Below are positions 8,042 to 16,610 of a stretch of DNA of 64,000 nt, piece by piece. The translations under genes and the position numbers were made by a program. Origin of the DNA: an uncultured Collinsella sp. (lineage in GTDB: Bacteria > Actinomycetota > Coriobacteriia > Coriobacteriales > Coriobacteriaceae); assembly GCA_900768435.1 (NCBI GenBank), contig CAAGCW010000008.1, positions 93,245 to 157,244 on the forward strand. Reading direction: 5' to 3'. Position 1 is the stretch's first letter. Each line of letters opens with the position of its first letter. The notes under the pieces are model-generated. The model had not been told where the DNA came from and searched no databases. It saw only the letters and a list, made by a program, of their open reading frames with translations.

Positions 8042-9064
8042 ATGATTGCAATTTTAAAGCAGAGCGCCAGCGACGAGGCCGTCAGCCATATCGTCAGCTG
8101 GATTGAGAAAAAGGGCCTGAAGACCGATGTCTCGCGCGGCGAGAACGAGACGATCATCGGCCTGGTGGGCGATACGACCAAGATCGACCCATTCCTGCTC
8201 GAGTCCATGGATGTCGTCGAGCGCGTGCAGCGCGTCTCCGAGCCGTTCAAGCGCGCCAACCGCAAGTTCCACCCCGAGGACTCCGTCATCGACTGCGGCC
8301 ACGGCGTCAAGATCGGCGGCGACCAGTTCCAGGTCATCGCCGGCCCGTGCTCCGTCGAGGGCGAGAACCTCATCCGCATCGCCCGCCGCGTGAAGGCCGC
8401 CGGTGCCACGATGCTGCGCGGCGGTGCCTACAAGCCCCGCACTTCCCCGTACGCCTACCAGGGCATGGGCCCCGCCGGTCTGGACCTGCTGTGCGAGGCG
8501 TCTGCCGAGCTCGACATGCCGATCGTCACCGAGATCATGGACCCGCGCGACGTGCAGGTCTTCCTAGACAAGAAGATCGACGTCATGCAGATCGGCGCCC
8601 GCAACGCCCAGAACTTCCCTCTGCTCAAAGAGGTCGGCAAGACCAAGACTCCGATCTTGCTTAAGCGCGGCATGTCCGGCACGATCGATGAGCTGCTCAT
8701 GGCCGCCGAGTACATCATGAGCGAGGGCAACGACAACGTCATCCTGTGCGAGCGCGGCATCCGCACCTTCGAGACCCGCACCCGCAACACCTTCGACCTC
8801 AATGCCGTGCCGGTGCTGCACCACCTGTCGCACCTGCCCGTCGTCGCCGACCCCAGCCACGCCACCGGCTACACCCGCTATGTTGAGCCCATGGCGCTCG
8901 CGGCGACCGCCTGCGGCGCCAACGGTCTGGAGATCGAGGTCCACGACGAGCCCAGCCGCGCCTGGTCCGACGGCGCCCAGGCCCTCACCCCCGATCAGTT
9001 CGACGACACCATGCGCCGCATCCGAGCCATCCGCGAGGTTGTCTGCCAAGAGACCATGGAGTAG
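8042..9064 (+). CDS. aroF: 3-deoxy-7-phosphoheptulonate (DAHP) synthase
   Basis: First enzyme of the shikimate pathway: condenses phosphoenolpyruvate and erythrose 4-phosphate to DAHP. The 340-residue protein has a ~75-residue N-terminal ferredoxin-like regulatory domain (MIAILKQSASDEAVSHIVSW) and a type I-beta catalytic barrel with AGPCSVEGENLI, MLRGGAYKPRTSPYAYQG (substrate loop with KPRTS), QIGARNAQNFPLL, LLKRGMSGTIDELL and VVADPSHATGY. These are the metal and substrate residues of the family. The ATG at 8042 has GAGAGG upstream; the reading frame could open earlier but with no ribosome binding site. The N-terminal domain usually mediates feedback inhibition by aromatic amino acids. It heads the aro operon and ends 3 bases before tyrA. 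Confidence 0.96.
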   Translation: MIAILKQSASDEAVSHIVSWIEKKGLKTDVSRGENETIIGLVGDTTKIDPFLLESMDVVERVQRVSEPFKRANRKFHPEDSVIDCGHGVKIGGDQFQVIAGPCSVEGENLIRIARRVKAAGATMLRGGAYKPRTSPYAYQGMGPAGLDLLCEASAELDMPIVTEIMDPRDVQVFLDKKIDVMQIGARNAQNFPLLKEVGKTKTPILLKRGMSGTIDELLMAAEYIMSEGNDNVILCERGIRTFETRTRNTFDLNAVPVLHHLSHLPVVADPSHATGYTRYVEPMALAATACGANGLEIEVHDEPSRAWSDGAQALTPDQFDDTMRRIRAIREVVCQETME

Positions 9065-9067
9065 CCC

Positions 9068-9982
9068 ATGGGTACAGTGAGAAACGCGCGCGTTAACCAG
9101 GGCGGCCCCAAGTGCGCCGGCATCGTCGGCCTTGGCCTCATCGGCGGCAGCTTTGCCCGCGGCTATGCGCAGGCGGGCGTCCGTGTGCTGGCCTGGGACC
9201 CCGACGACGATGTCATGACGGCCGCCAGCATGGGCACCGTCGCCGGAGAGCTCAACGACAAGACGCTCGGCGAATGCGACATCATCGTCCTGGCTTGCTA
9301 CCCCGAAGCCTGCATCGAGTGGCTCGAGGCACACGCCCAGGCACTTGCCGACGCCACCGATACCGAGGCCATCATGGGCCCCGTGGTAATTGACACGGTG
9401 GGCGTCAAGGGTATCGTGTGCGAGCGCGCCTTTGAGCTTGCCCGCGAGCACGGCTTTTACTTTGTGGGCGCGCACCCCATGGCGGGCACGCAGTACTCGG
9501 GCTATGCACACTCCCGCGCCGACCTGTTCCAGGGCGCCCCGCTGGTGCTCGTACCGCCCGCGGTGGACGATGCGCTCAAGCTGGAGCTTTTGGGCCAGGT
9601 GCGCGAGATGGTGCGCCCCTTGGGCTTTGGCAAGTTCAGCGTGACCAGCGCCGCCGAGCACGACCGTGTCATCGCCTTCACGAGCCAGCTTGCGCACGTG
9701 GTATCCAACGCCTACGTCAAAAGCCCCACTGCCCAGGTCCACCACGGCTTTTCGGCCGGTAGCTACCGCGATCTCACCCGCGTGGCGCACCTCAACCCCC
9801 AGATGTGGTCCGAGCTCATGATCGACGACGCCAATGCGCTCGCCTTCGAGATCGACCATCTGATCGAATCGCTCGGCGCCTACAGCCGCGCCCTTAAAGA
9901 CCGCGACCAGCGCTATCTGGAGAATCTCCTTGCCGAGGGCGACCGAATTAAGCGCGCACTCGACGACGAGGCCTCCCACTAG
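9068..9982 (+). CDS. tyrA: Prephenate dehydrogenase
   Basis: Oxidative decarboxylation of prephenate to 4-hydroxyphenylpyruvate, the tyrosine branch. The N-terminal Rossmann fold is clear (IVGLGLIGGSFARGY, GxGxxG, then the acidic D of LAWDPDDD, which points to NAD rather than NADP). The catalytic-domain motif GAHPMAGTQYSGY is present with the His of the family, and the helical dimerisation domain follows. Length (304 aa) fits a monofunctional enzyme without a fused chorismate mutase or ACT domain. The start is an ATG 6 bases after GGAG at the end of the DAHP synthase gene. Arogenate as alternative substrate cannot be excluded. Confidence 0.93.
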   Translation: MGTVRNARVNQGGPKCAGIVGLGLIGGSFARGYAQAGVRVLAWDPDDDVMTAASMGTVAGELNDKTLGECDIIVLACYPEACIEWLEAHAQALADATDTEAIMGPVVIDTVGVKGIVCERAFELAREHGFYFVGAHPMAGTQYSGYAHSRADLFQGAPLVLVPPAVDDALKLELLGQVREMVRPLGFGKFSVTSAAEHDRVIAFTSQLAHVVSNAYVKSPTAQVHHGFSAGSYRDLTRVAHLNPQMWSELMIDDANALAFEIDHLIESLGAYSRALKDRDQRYLENLLAEGDRIKRALDDEASH

Positions 9983-10018
9983 ACCACCTATCACGCCAGG
10001 TCGAAAGGACCGAAGCTT

Positions 10019-11125
10019 ATGGCGATTACCATCGATATCGACACCGCACGCCCCTACCAGGTGCATGTTGGCACGTTTTTGCTGGAGCAGGCGGGACCGC
10101 TCGTGCGCGCCACCGCCGGCGGCACCAAGGCCGTCATCGTGACGGACACCAACGTGGGCCCGCTCTACCAGATGCCCGTTAAGCAGAGCCTGGAAGCGTC
10201 AGGCTACGAGGTGAGCATCTGCACCTTCGAGGCCGGCGAGGCCCATAAGCGCGCCGAGACCTACGTTGCCATTTTGGAGTTTGTGGCCGAACACGAGCTT
10301 TCGCGCTCCGACGTGATCGTGGCACTCGGCGGCGGCGTCGTGGGCGACGTGGCGGGCTTTGTGGCCGCCACCTACATGCGCGGCTGCAAGTTTGTGCAGA
10401 TCCCCACGAGCCTGCTCGCCATGGTGGATTCGTCGGTGGGCGGCAAGACCGCCATAGACCTGGCTGCCGGCAAGAACCTGGCCGGCGCCTTTTGGCAGCC
10501 GAGCGTGGTTATTGCCGACGTGGGGTGCCTGGCCACCCTCACGCCCGAGCAGTTCGCCGACGGCTGCGGCGAGGTCGTCAAGCACGCCGTGATCGCCGAT
10601 CCGGAGCTTTTCGCCGAGCTGGAGAAGACCCCGCTCACGCTGGAGCTGCTCAACCGCGATGTGGCCCGCGTAGCGCTCATCATCGCCCGCAATATCGACA
10701 TCAAGCGCGCCGTGGTCGTCGCCGACGAGCGCGAAACCAACCAGCGCAAGCTCCTCAACTTTGGACACAGCGCCGGACACGCCGTCGAGGCCTGCGAGCA
10801 CTTTGAGCTCGGACACGGCAACTGCGTGTCGATCGGCATGGGTATCATCACGCGCGCCGCGGCCCTGCACGGCGTCTGCGATGCTGCGCTGCCCGGTCGT
10901 ATTGAGGAGCTCTGCGCCCGCCATGGCCTCAAGACCCGCTGCGGCCTAGATGCCGATGCCGTCTTTGCCGAAGCGCTCCACGACAAGAAGCGCGCGGGCG
11001 ACACCATCGACCTGGTGATTCCGCACGGCATTGGCCGCTGCAGCATCGACCGCACGCCACTTTCCACTTTCCACGAACTCATTGCCGAGGGCCTCGGCCA
11101 GAAGGGAGACGCATCCGCATGTTAG
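10019..11125 (+). CDS. aroB: 3-dehydroquinate synthase
   Basis: Converts DAHP to 3-dehydroquinate, second step of the shikimate pathway, using NAD and a divalent metal. The protein (368 aa) has VALGGGVVGDVAGFVAATYM (101-120), the phosphate/NAD region IPTSLLAMVDSSVGGKTAID (128-147) and the metal ligands in GCGEVVKHAVI (Glu), LNFGHSAGHAVE (His) and FELGHGNCVSIGM (His). Preceded by CGAAAGGA about 10 bases upstream. It overlaps the aroA start by 7 bases, which suggests translational coupling. Confidence 0.97.
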   Translation: MAITIDIDTARPYQVHVGTFLLEQAGPLVRATAGGTKAVIVTDTNVGPLYQMPVKQSLEASGYEVSICTFEAGEAHKRAETYVAILEFVAEHELSRSDVIVALGGGVVGDVAGFVAATYMRGCKFVQIPTSLLAMVDSSVGGKTAIDLAAGKNLAGAFWQPSVVIADVGCLATLTPEQFADGCGEVVKHAVIADPELFAELEKTPLTLELLNRDVARVALIIARNIDIKRAVVVADERETNQRKLLNFGHSAGHAVEACEHFELGHGNCVSIGMGIITRAAALHGVCDAALPGRIEELCARHGLKTRCGLDADAVFAEALHDKKRAGDTIDLVIPHGIGRCSIDRTPLSTFHELIAEGLGQKGDASAC

Positions 11126-12438
11126 CCCGCATCACCCCGTCCCCGCTCAAGGGCACCGTTCCCGCCATCGCGTCCAAGTCGATGGCGCATCGCCTCATCA
11201 TCTGCGCTGCGCTTGCCAACGGCGAGACGCACGTCACCTGCAACACCACCTGCGCCGACATCGAGGCCACGATGCGCTGCCTTACGGCACTGGGTGCTCG
11301 CATCGAGACCGTCGAGGACGGCTTCCAGGTCCACCCCACCATGAAGAGTGTTGAGTTTGGCCTGCTCAAGGCCCTTGCCGGCGGCACGCTTGACTGCGGT
11401 GAAAGTGGCTCCACTCTGCGCTTTATGCTGCCTGTCGCCTGCGCGCTGGGTGCGGATGCCACCTTCGTAGGCCAGGGCCGCCTGGGCGCCCGCCCGCTCT
11501 CCCCGCTCTCGGACGAGATCATCGCCGCCGGCTGCGACCTGCAGGGTCTGGGCGGTTTTCCGCTCAAGACGAGCGGCCGCATGCGCCCGGGCACTTTTGT
11601 GCTTCCGGGCAACGTAAGCTCGCAGTATATCTCCGGCCTGCTGCTGGCAGCCCCGCTGCTGGCCCAGCCCTCCTGCGTGCAGGTAACCGGCCTCATCGAG
11701 AGCCGCCCCTACATCAACCTGACGATCCAGGCCATGAAGGCCTTTGGCGTCGAGGTCAACGTCGAGCGCGTTCCGGCCAAGGACGGCCAGCCCGAGGTCA
11801 CGAACTTCCGCGTGAGCAGTGGCTCGTACCGCACGCCCGGCAGCGTAGCCGTCGAGGGCGACTGGTCCAACGCCGCCTTTTGGCTGTGCGCCGGTGCCAT
11901 CGGCACCGATCCAATCACCGTCGAGGGCGTGTCGCTAAGCTCCGCACAGGGCGACCGTAACGTGCTTGCCGCGCTTTCGCGCTTTGGCGCCCGCATCGTG
12001 CGCTCCACCAACGCCGCCACCGTGCAGTCCGACAAGCTCGCCGGCTTTGAGATGAGTGCCCACGACATTCCGGACCTGGTGCCCGTCATCTCGGCCGTGG
12101 CCTCGTTGGCACAGGGCCGCACCTTTATTCGCGATTGCGCCCGTCTGCGCATCAAGGAATCCGACCGTCTGGCCACCACCACCCGCGAGCTCACCGCGCT
12201 GGGCGCGCAGGTGCGCATTGCCGGCGATGACCTCATCATCAAGGGTGTCGATGCCTTCACCGGCGGCGAGGTCGATTCGCACAACGACCATCGCATCGCC
12301 ATGATGGCCGCTATCGCCGCGAGCCGCGCCACCGGCGAGGTCGTGATCCACGGCGCCGAGGCCGTCAACAAGTCCTATCCCGATTTCTTCGACCACTACC
12401 GCCTGCTGGGCGGCAAGGTCACACTCGAGGAGGAATAG
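11119..12438 (+). CDS. aroA: 3-phosphoshikimate 1-carboxyvinyltransferase (EPSP synthase)
   Basis: Transfers enolpyruvate from PEP to shikimate 3-phosphate. Two-domain inside-out barrel of 439 residues with the active-site ASKSMAHR (K20, S21, R25), the PEP-binding loop CGESGSTLRF (93-102), the middle-domain DIPDLVPVISA (catalytic Asp) and KESDRLATT and SHNDHRIAM near the C-terminus. The PEP loop is the GESGST form found in many anaerobic Gram-positives rather than the enterobacterial GNAGTA form; whether this changes glyphosate sensitivity is not predictable from the motif alone. Starts inside the end of aroB (ATG 11119 after GGAG) and ends 1 base before aroC. Confidence 0.97.
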   Translation: MLARITPSPLKGTVPAIASKSMAHRLIICAALANGETHVTCNTTCADIEATMRCLTALGARIETVEDGFQVHPTMKSVEFGLLKALAGGTLDCGESGSTLRFMLPVACALGADATFVGQGRLGARPLSPLSDEIIAAGCDLQGLGGFPLKTSGRMRPGTFVLPGNVSSQYISGLLLAAPLLAQPSCVQVTGLIESRPYINLTIQAMKAFGVEVNVERVPAKDGQPEVTNFRVSSGSYRTPGSVAVEGDWSNAAFWLCAGAIGTDPITVEGVSLSSAQGDRNVLAALSRFGARIVRSTNAATVQSDKLAGFEMSAHDIPDLVPVISAVASLAQGRTFIRDCARLRIKESDRLATTTRELTALGAQVRIAGDDLIIKGVDAFTGGEVDSHNDHRIAMMAAIAASRATGEVVIHGAEAVNKSYPDFFDHYRLLGGKVTLEEE

Positions 12439-12439
12439 C

Positions 12440-13537
12440 ATGTCCTCGACCTTTGGCAACGTCTTGCATTTAAGCATCTTCGGCCAGTCGCACTCCCCCG
12501 CCATCGGCTGCTCCCTCGATGGCATTCCGGCGGGCATCGCTGTTGACCAGGAGCAGCTGCAGGCCTTCCTCGACCGTCGTGCCCCCGGTCACGACGAGAC
12601 CGCGACCAAACGCCGCGAGGCCGACGCCGCCCACATCATCGCCGGCGTGGTCGAAGGACATACCACCGGCGCGCCCATCGCCGCGATTATCGAGAACACC
12701 AACACGCGCTCCAAGGATTACTCCGAGCTGCGCCGCAAGCCCCGCCCCGGACATGCGGACTTCCCTGCGCGCGTGAAGTATCACAACATGCACGATGTCG
12801 CCGGTGGCGGTCATTTCTCCGGCCGCCTAACGGCACCCCTGTGCATCGCCGGCGGCATTGCCCTGCAGGCACTCGAGGCCCGCGGCATTCGGGTGATGGC
12901 ACACGTGGCGCAGATCGGCGGCATCTCCGACCTGCCCATGGACGACATGGTCTATCGCGAGTCCGACCGCAAGGCGATCCTTACGAACGATCTGCCGTGC
13001 ATTGACGCCGCCGCAGCCGGCCGCATGCGCGAGGAAATCCTAGCCGCGCGCGACGAACTCGACAGCATCGGCGGCATCGTGGAGTGCGGCATTTACGGGC
13101 TTCCCGCGGGCATCGGCGACCCCATGTTCGACGGCATCGAGAACCGCATCGCGCAGATCGCGTTTGGCATTCCCGCCGTAAAGGGCGTGGAGTTTGGCAT
13201 GGGCTTTGCCGTGGCCGCCATGCGCGGCAGCGAGAACAATGATCCGTATCGCATCGATGCCGAGACCGGCGAGATCGAGGTCGAGTCCAACAACGCCGGC
13301 GGCATCCTGGGCGGTATTTCGACCGGCGCGCCCGTCATGTGGCGCATGGCCGTAAAGCCGACGCCCTCGATTGGCCGCGAGCAGCAGACGGTGGACATGG
13401 ACGCTATGGAAAATGCCGAGCTCTCGGTCCACGGCCGCCACGATCCCTGCATCGTCCCCCGAGCCGTCCCCGTAGCCGAAGCAGCAGCCGCCCTCGCCAT
13501 CTGGGACGCCCTCCTCGAAGACGCCGCCCAGCGCTAA
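12440..13537 (+). CDS. aroC: Chorismate synthase
   Basis: Last common step: removes phosphate from EPSP to give chorismate, with reduced FMN. The 365-residue protein starts MSSTFGNVLHLSIFGQSHSP, carrying the first family signature with the catalytic His (GQSH), and contains SGRLTAPLCIAGGIA, AMRGSENNDPY and NNAGGILGGISTGAPV, which bind FMN and substrate, plus SIGREQQTVDM. No fused flavin reductase, so it depends on external reduced FMN (monofunctional type). Ribosome binding site GAGGAGG in the aroA end. 43 bases separate it from pheA, the widest gap between two genes of the run before aroQ. Confidence 0.97.
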   Translation: MSSTFGNVLHLSIFGQSHSPAIGCSLDGIPAGIAVDQEQLQAFLDRRAPGHDETATKRREADAAHIIAGVVEGHTTGAPIAAIIENTNTRSKDYSELRRKPRPGHADFPARVKYHNMHDVAGGGHFSGRLTAPLCIAGGIALQALEARGIRVMAHVAQIGGISDLPMDDMVYRESDRKAILTNDLPCIDAAAAGRMREEILAARDELDSIGGIVECGIYGLPAGIGDPMFDGIENRIAQIAFGIPAVKGVEFGMGFAVAAMRGSENNDPYRIDAETGEIEVESNNAGGILGGISTGAPVMWRMAVKPTPSIGREQQTVDMDAMENAELSVHGRHDPCIVPRAVPVAEAAAALAIWDALLEDAAQR

Positions 13538-13580
13538 CTACCCACCCCTCAACATCCCCCGACACGTGAAAGGGGTCTCC

Positions 13581-14726
13581 ATGGACCTTGCTGACATTCG
13601 CCAGGCCATCGATGGCATCGACACCACGCTCCTCAACAGCTTTGTCGAGCGCATGGACATTGCCACCGAAGTCGCCAAATCCAAGATCGAGATGGGCAAG
13701 GCCGTCTTCGACCCCGCCCGCGAGCGCTCCAAGCTCAACAATCTCGCCAGCCGCGCACCCGAGCGCTACGAGGCGCAGACCATCACCCTGTTCCGTCTCC
13801 TCATGAGCATGAGCAAGGCTGAGCAGCAGCGCTACATCAACGAGCTCAAGGGCATCACCGTCTCGCAAAAGGCCCACGCCACGGCTGCAGCCTCCGACAC
13901 GCCCTTCCCCCAGACGGCCACCGTCGCCTGTCAGGGCGTCGAAGGCGCCTACAGCCAGATCGCCGCGTGCAAGCTCTTTGACGTGCCCGACATCGCGTTC
14001 TTCGAGACCTTCGAGGGCGTTATGCGCGCCGTGCGCGACGGCTTCTGCGAGTTTGGCGTGCTGCCCATCGAGAACTCCACCGCCGGCTCGGTTAACGCCG
14101 TCTACGACCTGCTCGCCCAGTTCGACTTCCACATCGTGCGCTCGCTTCGCCTCAAAATCGACCACAACTTGCTCGTCAAGCCCGGCACCAAGCTTGCGGA
14201 CGTGCACGAGGTCTACAGCCACGGCCAGGCCATTGCCCAATGCGCCGGCTTTATCGAGGCACACGACCTGCAGGCCACCAAGTACCCCAACACGGCCATG
14301 TCGGCCGAGATGGTCGCCAGCTCCGAACGCACCGATGTTGCCGCCATCGCATCGCGCAGCTGCGCGGCACTCTACGGCCTGGAGGTACTGGAGCCCAACA
14401 TCCAGGACTCGGACAACAACTACACGCGCTTTGTCGTCATCAGCCGCGAGCCACGCGTCTACCCCGGCGCCAACCGCACCTCGCTCATGATTACCACGGC
14501 CAACGAGCCGGGCGCACTCTATCGCGTACTCGAGCGCTTCTACGCGCTCAATATCAACCTCATCAAGCTCGAGAGCCGCCCCATCCCCGGGCACGACTTT
14601 GAGTTTATGTTCTACTTTGACCTGGACTGCCCCTTTGGCAGCAAGGCACTCGATGACCTGCTCGATTCCATCGACGACGTGTGCGAGAGCTTCACTTACT
14701 TTGGCAGTTACACGGAGGTGCTCTAG
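13581..14726 (+). CDS. pheA: Bifunctional chorismate mutase / prephenate dehydratase
   Basis: P-protein making phenylpyruvate from chorismate in two steps. Residues 1-90 are an all-helical AroQ-type chorismate mutase (DLADIRQAIDGIDTTLLNSF, with R and K substrate contacts). Residues ~112-290 are the dehydratase (TVACQGVEGAYSQIAACKLF, LPIENSTAGSVNAVYDLL, and the catalytic TRF in NNYTRFVVIS). The last ~90 residues are an ACT domain with EPGALYRVLERF and KLESRPI, the phenylalanine-binding motifs that give feedback inhibition. ATG 13581 is preferred because AAAGGGG precedes it; a GTG five codons upstream overlaps that site. Its TAG is immediately followed by the aroE/aroK ATG. Confidence 0.96.
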   Translation: MDLADIRQAIDGIDTTLLNSFVERMDIATEVAKSKIEMGKAVFDPARERSKLNNLASRAPERYEAQTITLFRLLMSMSKAEQQRYINELKGITVSQKAHATAAASDTPFPQTATVACQGVEGAYSQIAACKLFDVPDIAFFETFEGVMRAVRDGFCEFGVLPIENSTAGSVNAVYDLLAQFDFHIVRSLRLKIDHNLLVKPGTKLADVHEVYSHGQAIAQCAGFIEAHDLQATKYPNTAMSAEMVASSERTDVAAIASRSCAALYGLEVLEPNIQDSDNNYTRFVVISREPRVYPGANRTSLMITTANEPGALYRVLERFYALNINLIKLESRPIPGHDFEFMFYFDLDCPFGSKALDDLLDSIDDVCESFTYFGSYTEVL

Positions 14727-15977
14727 ATGACCGATGTCACCGCAGCCCGCCCCTACGGCGTGCTGGGCCGCGTACTGGGCCACAGCTACACCCCGACCAT
14801 CTACAAGGAGCTCGCGGGGCTAGAGTATGTGCGTTTTGAGCGCGAGCCCGAGGACCTCCATGCTTTTATGACGGGTGACGAATGGGAGGGCACCAACGTG
14901 ACCATCCCCTACAAGCGCGCCGTCATGGAATACCTGGACGAGCTGAGTCCACTCGCCGAGCGTATGGGAAACGTCAACACCATCACGCGCCTGCCCGACG
15001 GCCGCCTGCGCGGCGACAACACCGACTACTTCGGCTTTCAGTGCCTAGTCGAGGAGCTGGGCGTTGAGGTCGCCGGCAAGAAGGCCCTCGTGCTCGGTGC
15101 CACCGGTGGCGCCGGCACCACTGCCAGCATGGTGCTCGGCGACCTGGGCGCCATCGTCGTGCCGGTCGGCCGCACGAGCGAAGTCAACTACGACAACATC
15201 GCGCAGCAGTCCGACGCCGCACTGCTCGTCAACTGCACGCCCGCCGGCATGTTCCCCCACTGTCCCGATGCCCCCTGCACGCTCGAGGGGCTCGATGCGC
15301 TCGAGGGCGTCATCGACATTGTCTACAACCCTGCACGCACGGGACTCATGCTCGAGGCCGAGCGCCGCGGCATCCCCTGTATCGGCGGCCTGCTGATGCT
15401 CGTGGCCCAAGCGGCACAGGCCGTCGAGCGCTATACCGGCCAGGTCACCCCGCGTGAGCGCATCCTGGACGTAACGGAGCGCTTGTCACGCCGCGAACAG
15501 AACATCGCGCTAATCGGCATGCCGGGCTCGGGCAAGACCCGTGTGGGCGAGCAGATTGCCTTGCTCACGGGGCGAGAGCACATCGACCTGGACCGCGCAC
15601 TCGAGGAGCGCCTGGGCATGCCCTGCGCCGACTTTATCATCGAGCGCGGCGAGGCGGCCTTCCGCGAGCAGGAGACGGCGGCGCTGGCCGGCATCTCCAA
15701 GCGCAGCGGCCTGGTGCTTTCCACGGGCGGCGGCGTGGTGACGCGCGACGAGAACTACCCGCTACTGCACCAGAACAGCCAGATCGTGATGCTCAACCGT
15801 AAGCTCAACGAACTCGCCCACAAGGGTCGCCCCATCACCGCCCGCGATGGCATCGACAAGCTGGCCGAGCAGCGCATGCCGCGCTACCGCGCCTGGGCCG
15901 ACTACATCATCGACTCACGCGACTGCGCCGCCAACACCGCCCAAGCCCTCCTCGACACCCTCCCATCCGCTCTCTAA
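14727..15977 (+). CDS. Fused shikimate dehydrogenase - shikimate kinase
   Basis: One 416-residue chain carries two pathway steps. Residues 1-238 are an AroE-type shikimate dehydrogenase: substrate site GHSYTPTIYK (18-27), the catalytic Lys63 in NVTIPYK, Asp100 in RGDNTDYFG, and the nucleotide loop LGATGGAG (123-130). Residues ~259-416 are an AroK-type shikimate kinase: Walker A GMPGSGKT (264-271), IDLDRALE (286-293), ERGEAAFREQE, STGGGVV (332-338) and the RxxxY lid region. About 20 residues link them. Dehydroshikimate would be reduced and phosphorylated by the same polypeptide. The AroE half is about 30-40 residues shorter than E. coli AroE. GGAGGTG at the pheA end serves as ribosome binding site. 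Confidence 0.95.
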   Translation: MTDVTAARPYGVLGRVLGHSYTPTIYKELAGLEYVRFEREPEDLHAFMTGDEWEGTNVTIPYKRAVMEYLDELSPLAERMGNVNTITRLPDGRLRGDNTDYFGFQCLVEELGVEVAGKKALVLGATGGAGTTASMVLGDLGAIVVPVGRTSEVNYDNIAQQSDAALLVNCTPAGMFPHCPDAPCTLEGLDALEGVIDIVYNPARTGLMLEAERRGIPCIGGLLMLVAQAAQAVERYTGQVTPRERILDVTERLSRREQNIALIGMPGSGKTRVGEQIALLTGREHIDLDRALEERLGMPCADFIIERGEAAFREQETAALAGISKRSGLVLSTGGGVVTRDENYPLLHQNSQIVMLNRKLNELAHKGRPITARDGIDKLAEQRMPRYRAWADYIIDSRDCAANTAQALLDTLPSAL

Positions 15978-15979
15978 TC

Positions 15980-16020
15980 AAAACCACCACAAAGGGGACG
16001 GGCGCCTTTGTGGTGGTTTT
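15980..16020 (+). terminator. Perfect 15-bp hairpin with T run between aroE/aroK and aroQ
   Basis: AAAACCACCACAAAG (15980-15994) and CTTTGTGGTGGTTTT (16006-16020) are exact inverted repeats around an 11-base G-rich loop. The 3' arm ends in TTTT. It starts 2 bases after the aroE/aroK stop and ends 21 bases before aroQ, so it looks like an intrinsic (possibly leaky or regulated) terminator. Confidence 0.75.
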
Positions 16021-16041
16021 CCAATCGCAAAGGAAGCAACC

Positions 16042-16479
16042 ATGAAAGCACTCGTCATCAATGGCCCCAACCTCAACATGCTCGGCATTCGCGAGCCGGG
16101 CATCTATGGCAGCGACAACTACGACCGTCTGGTCCAGATCTGCCAGGAAGCGGGCGCCGCACAGGGCTTCGACGAGGTCGAGGTCTTCCAATCCAACCAC
16201 GAGGGCAGCATCGTCGACAAGATCCAAGAGGCCTACGGCAAGGTCGACGGCATCGTCATCAATCCGGCGGCCTACACGCACACGAGCGTGGCGATCCTCG
16301 ATGCCCTCAAGGCCGTCGCCATCCCGGCTGTGGAGGTCCACATCAGCGCTGTCGAGACCCGCGAGGACTTCCGTCAGGTGAGCTATGCACGCCTAGCCTG
16401 CTTTGCCACCATCACCGGCGAAGGCCTCCAAGGCTACGCCCACGCGTTGGAGCTGCTGAAAGAGCATCTCGAAAAGTAA
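16042..16479 (+). CDS. aroQ: 3-dehydroquinate dehydratase, type II
   Basis: Dehydrates 3-dehydroquinate to 3-dehydroshikimate, step three of the shikimate pathway. The 145-residue chain is a typical type II dehydroquinase: INGPNLNMLGIREPGIYG (flexible lid with the catalytic Arg and Tyr), FQSNHEGSIVDKIQE, NPAAYTHTSVAI (Asn and His contacts) and EVHISAVETREDFR (catalytic His). The ATG at 16042 follows AAAGGAAG. It supplies the only pathway step missing from the genes upstream, but it is separated from them by a strong hairpin, so its expression may be uncoupled. Confidence 0.96.
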   Translation: MKALVINGPNLNMLGIREPGIYGSDNYDRLVQICQEAGAAQGFDEVEVFQSNHEGSIVDKIQEAYGKVDGIVINPAAYTHTSVAILDALKAVAIPAVEVHISAVETREDFRQVSYARLACFATITGEGLQGYAHALELLKEHLEK

Positions 16480-16529
16480 GCCTCGCGGATCAATACATTA
16501 GCACCGATTCACACGAACAAAACTCCAGC

Positions 16530-16564
16530 GCCGGCAGCAGCACCTCGCTGCTGCCGGCATTTTG
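16530..16564 (+). terminator. Terminator of the aro operon
   Basis: GCCGGCAGCAGC and GCTGCTGCCGGC form a perfect 12-bp stem with a 5-base loop, followed by ATTTTGTT. It lies 50 bases after aroQ and before the next promoter. Confidence 0.85.
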
Positions 16565-16573
16565 TTACTGGCA

Positions 16574-16579
16574 TATAAT
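16574..16579 (+). promoter_or_regulatory. -10 box of the DUF4869/ATPase pair
   Basis: An exact TATAAT lies 31 bases before the start codon of the DUF4869-type gene and just after the aro terminator. No convincing -35 box is visible at 17 or 18 bases (the position falls in the terminator stem). Confidence 0.5.
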
Positions 16580-16610
16580 CGTTGCAGTCACACTACGTCT
16601 GGAGACCCAC

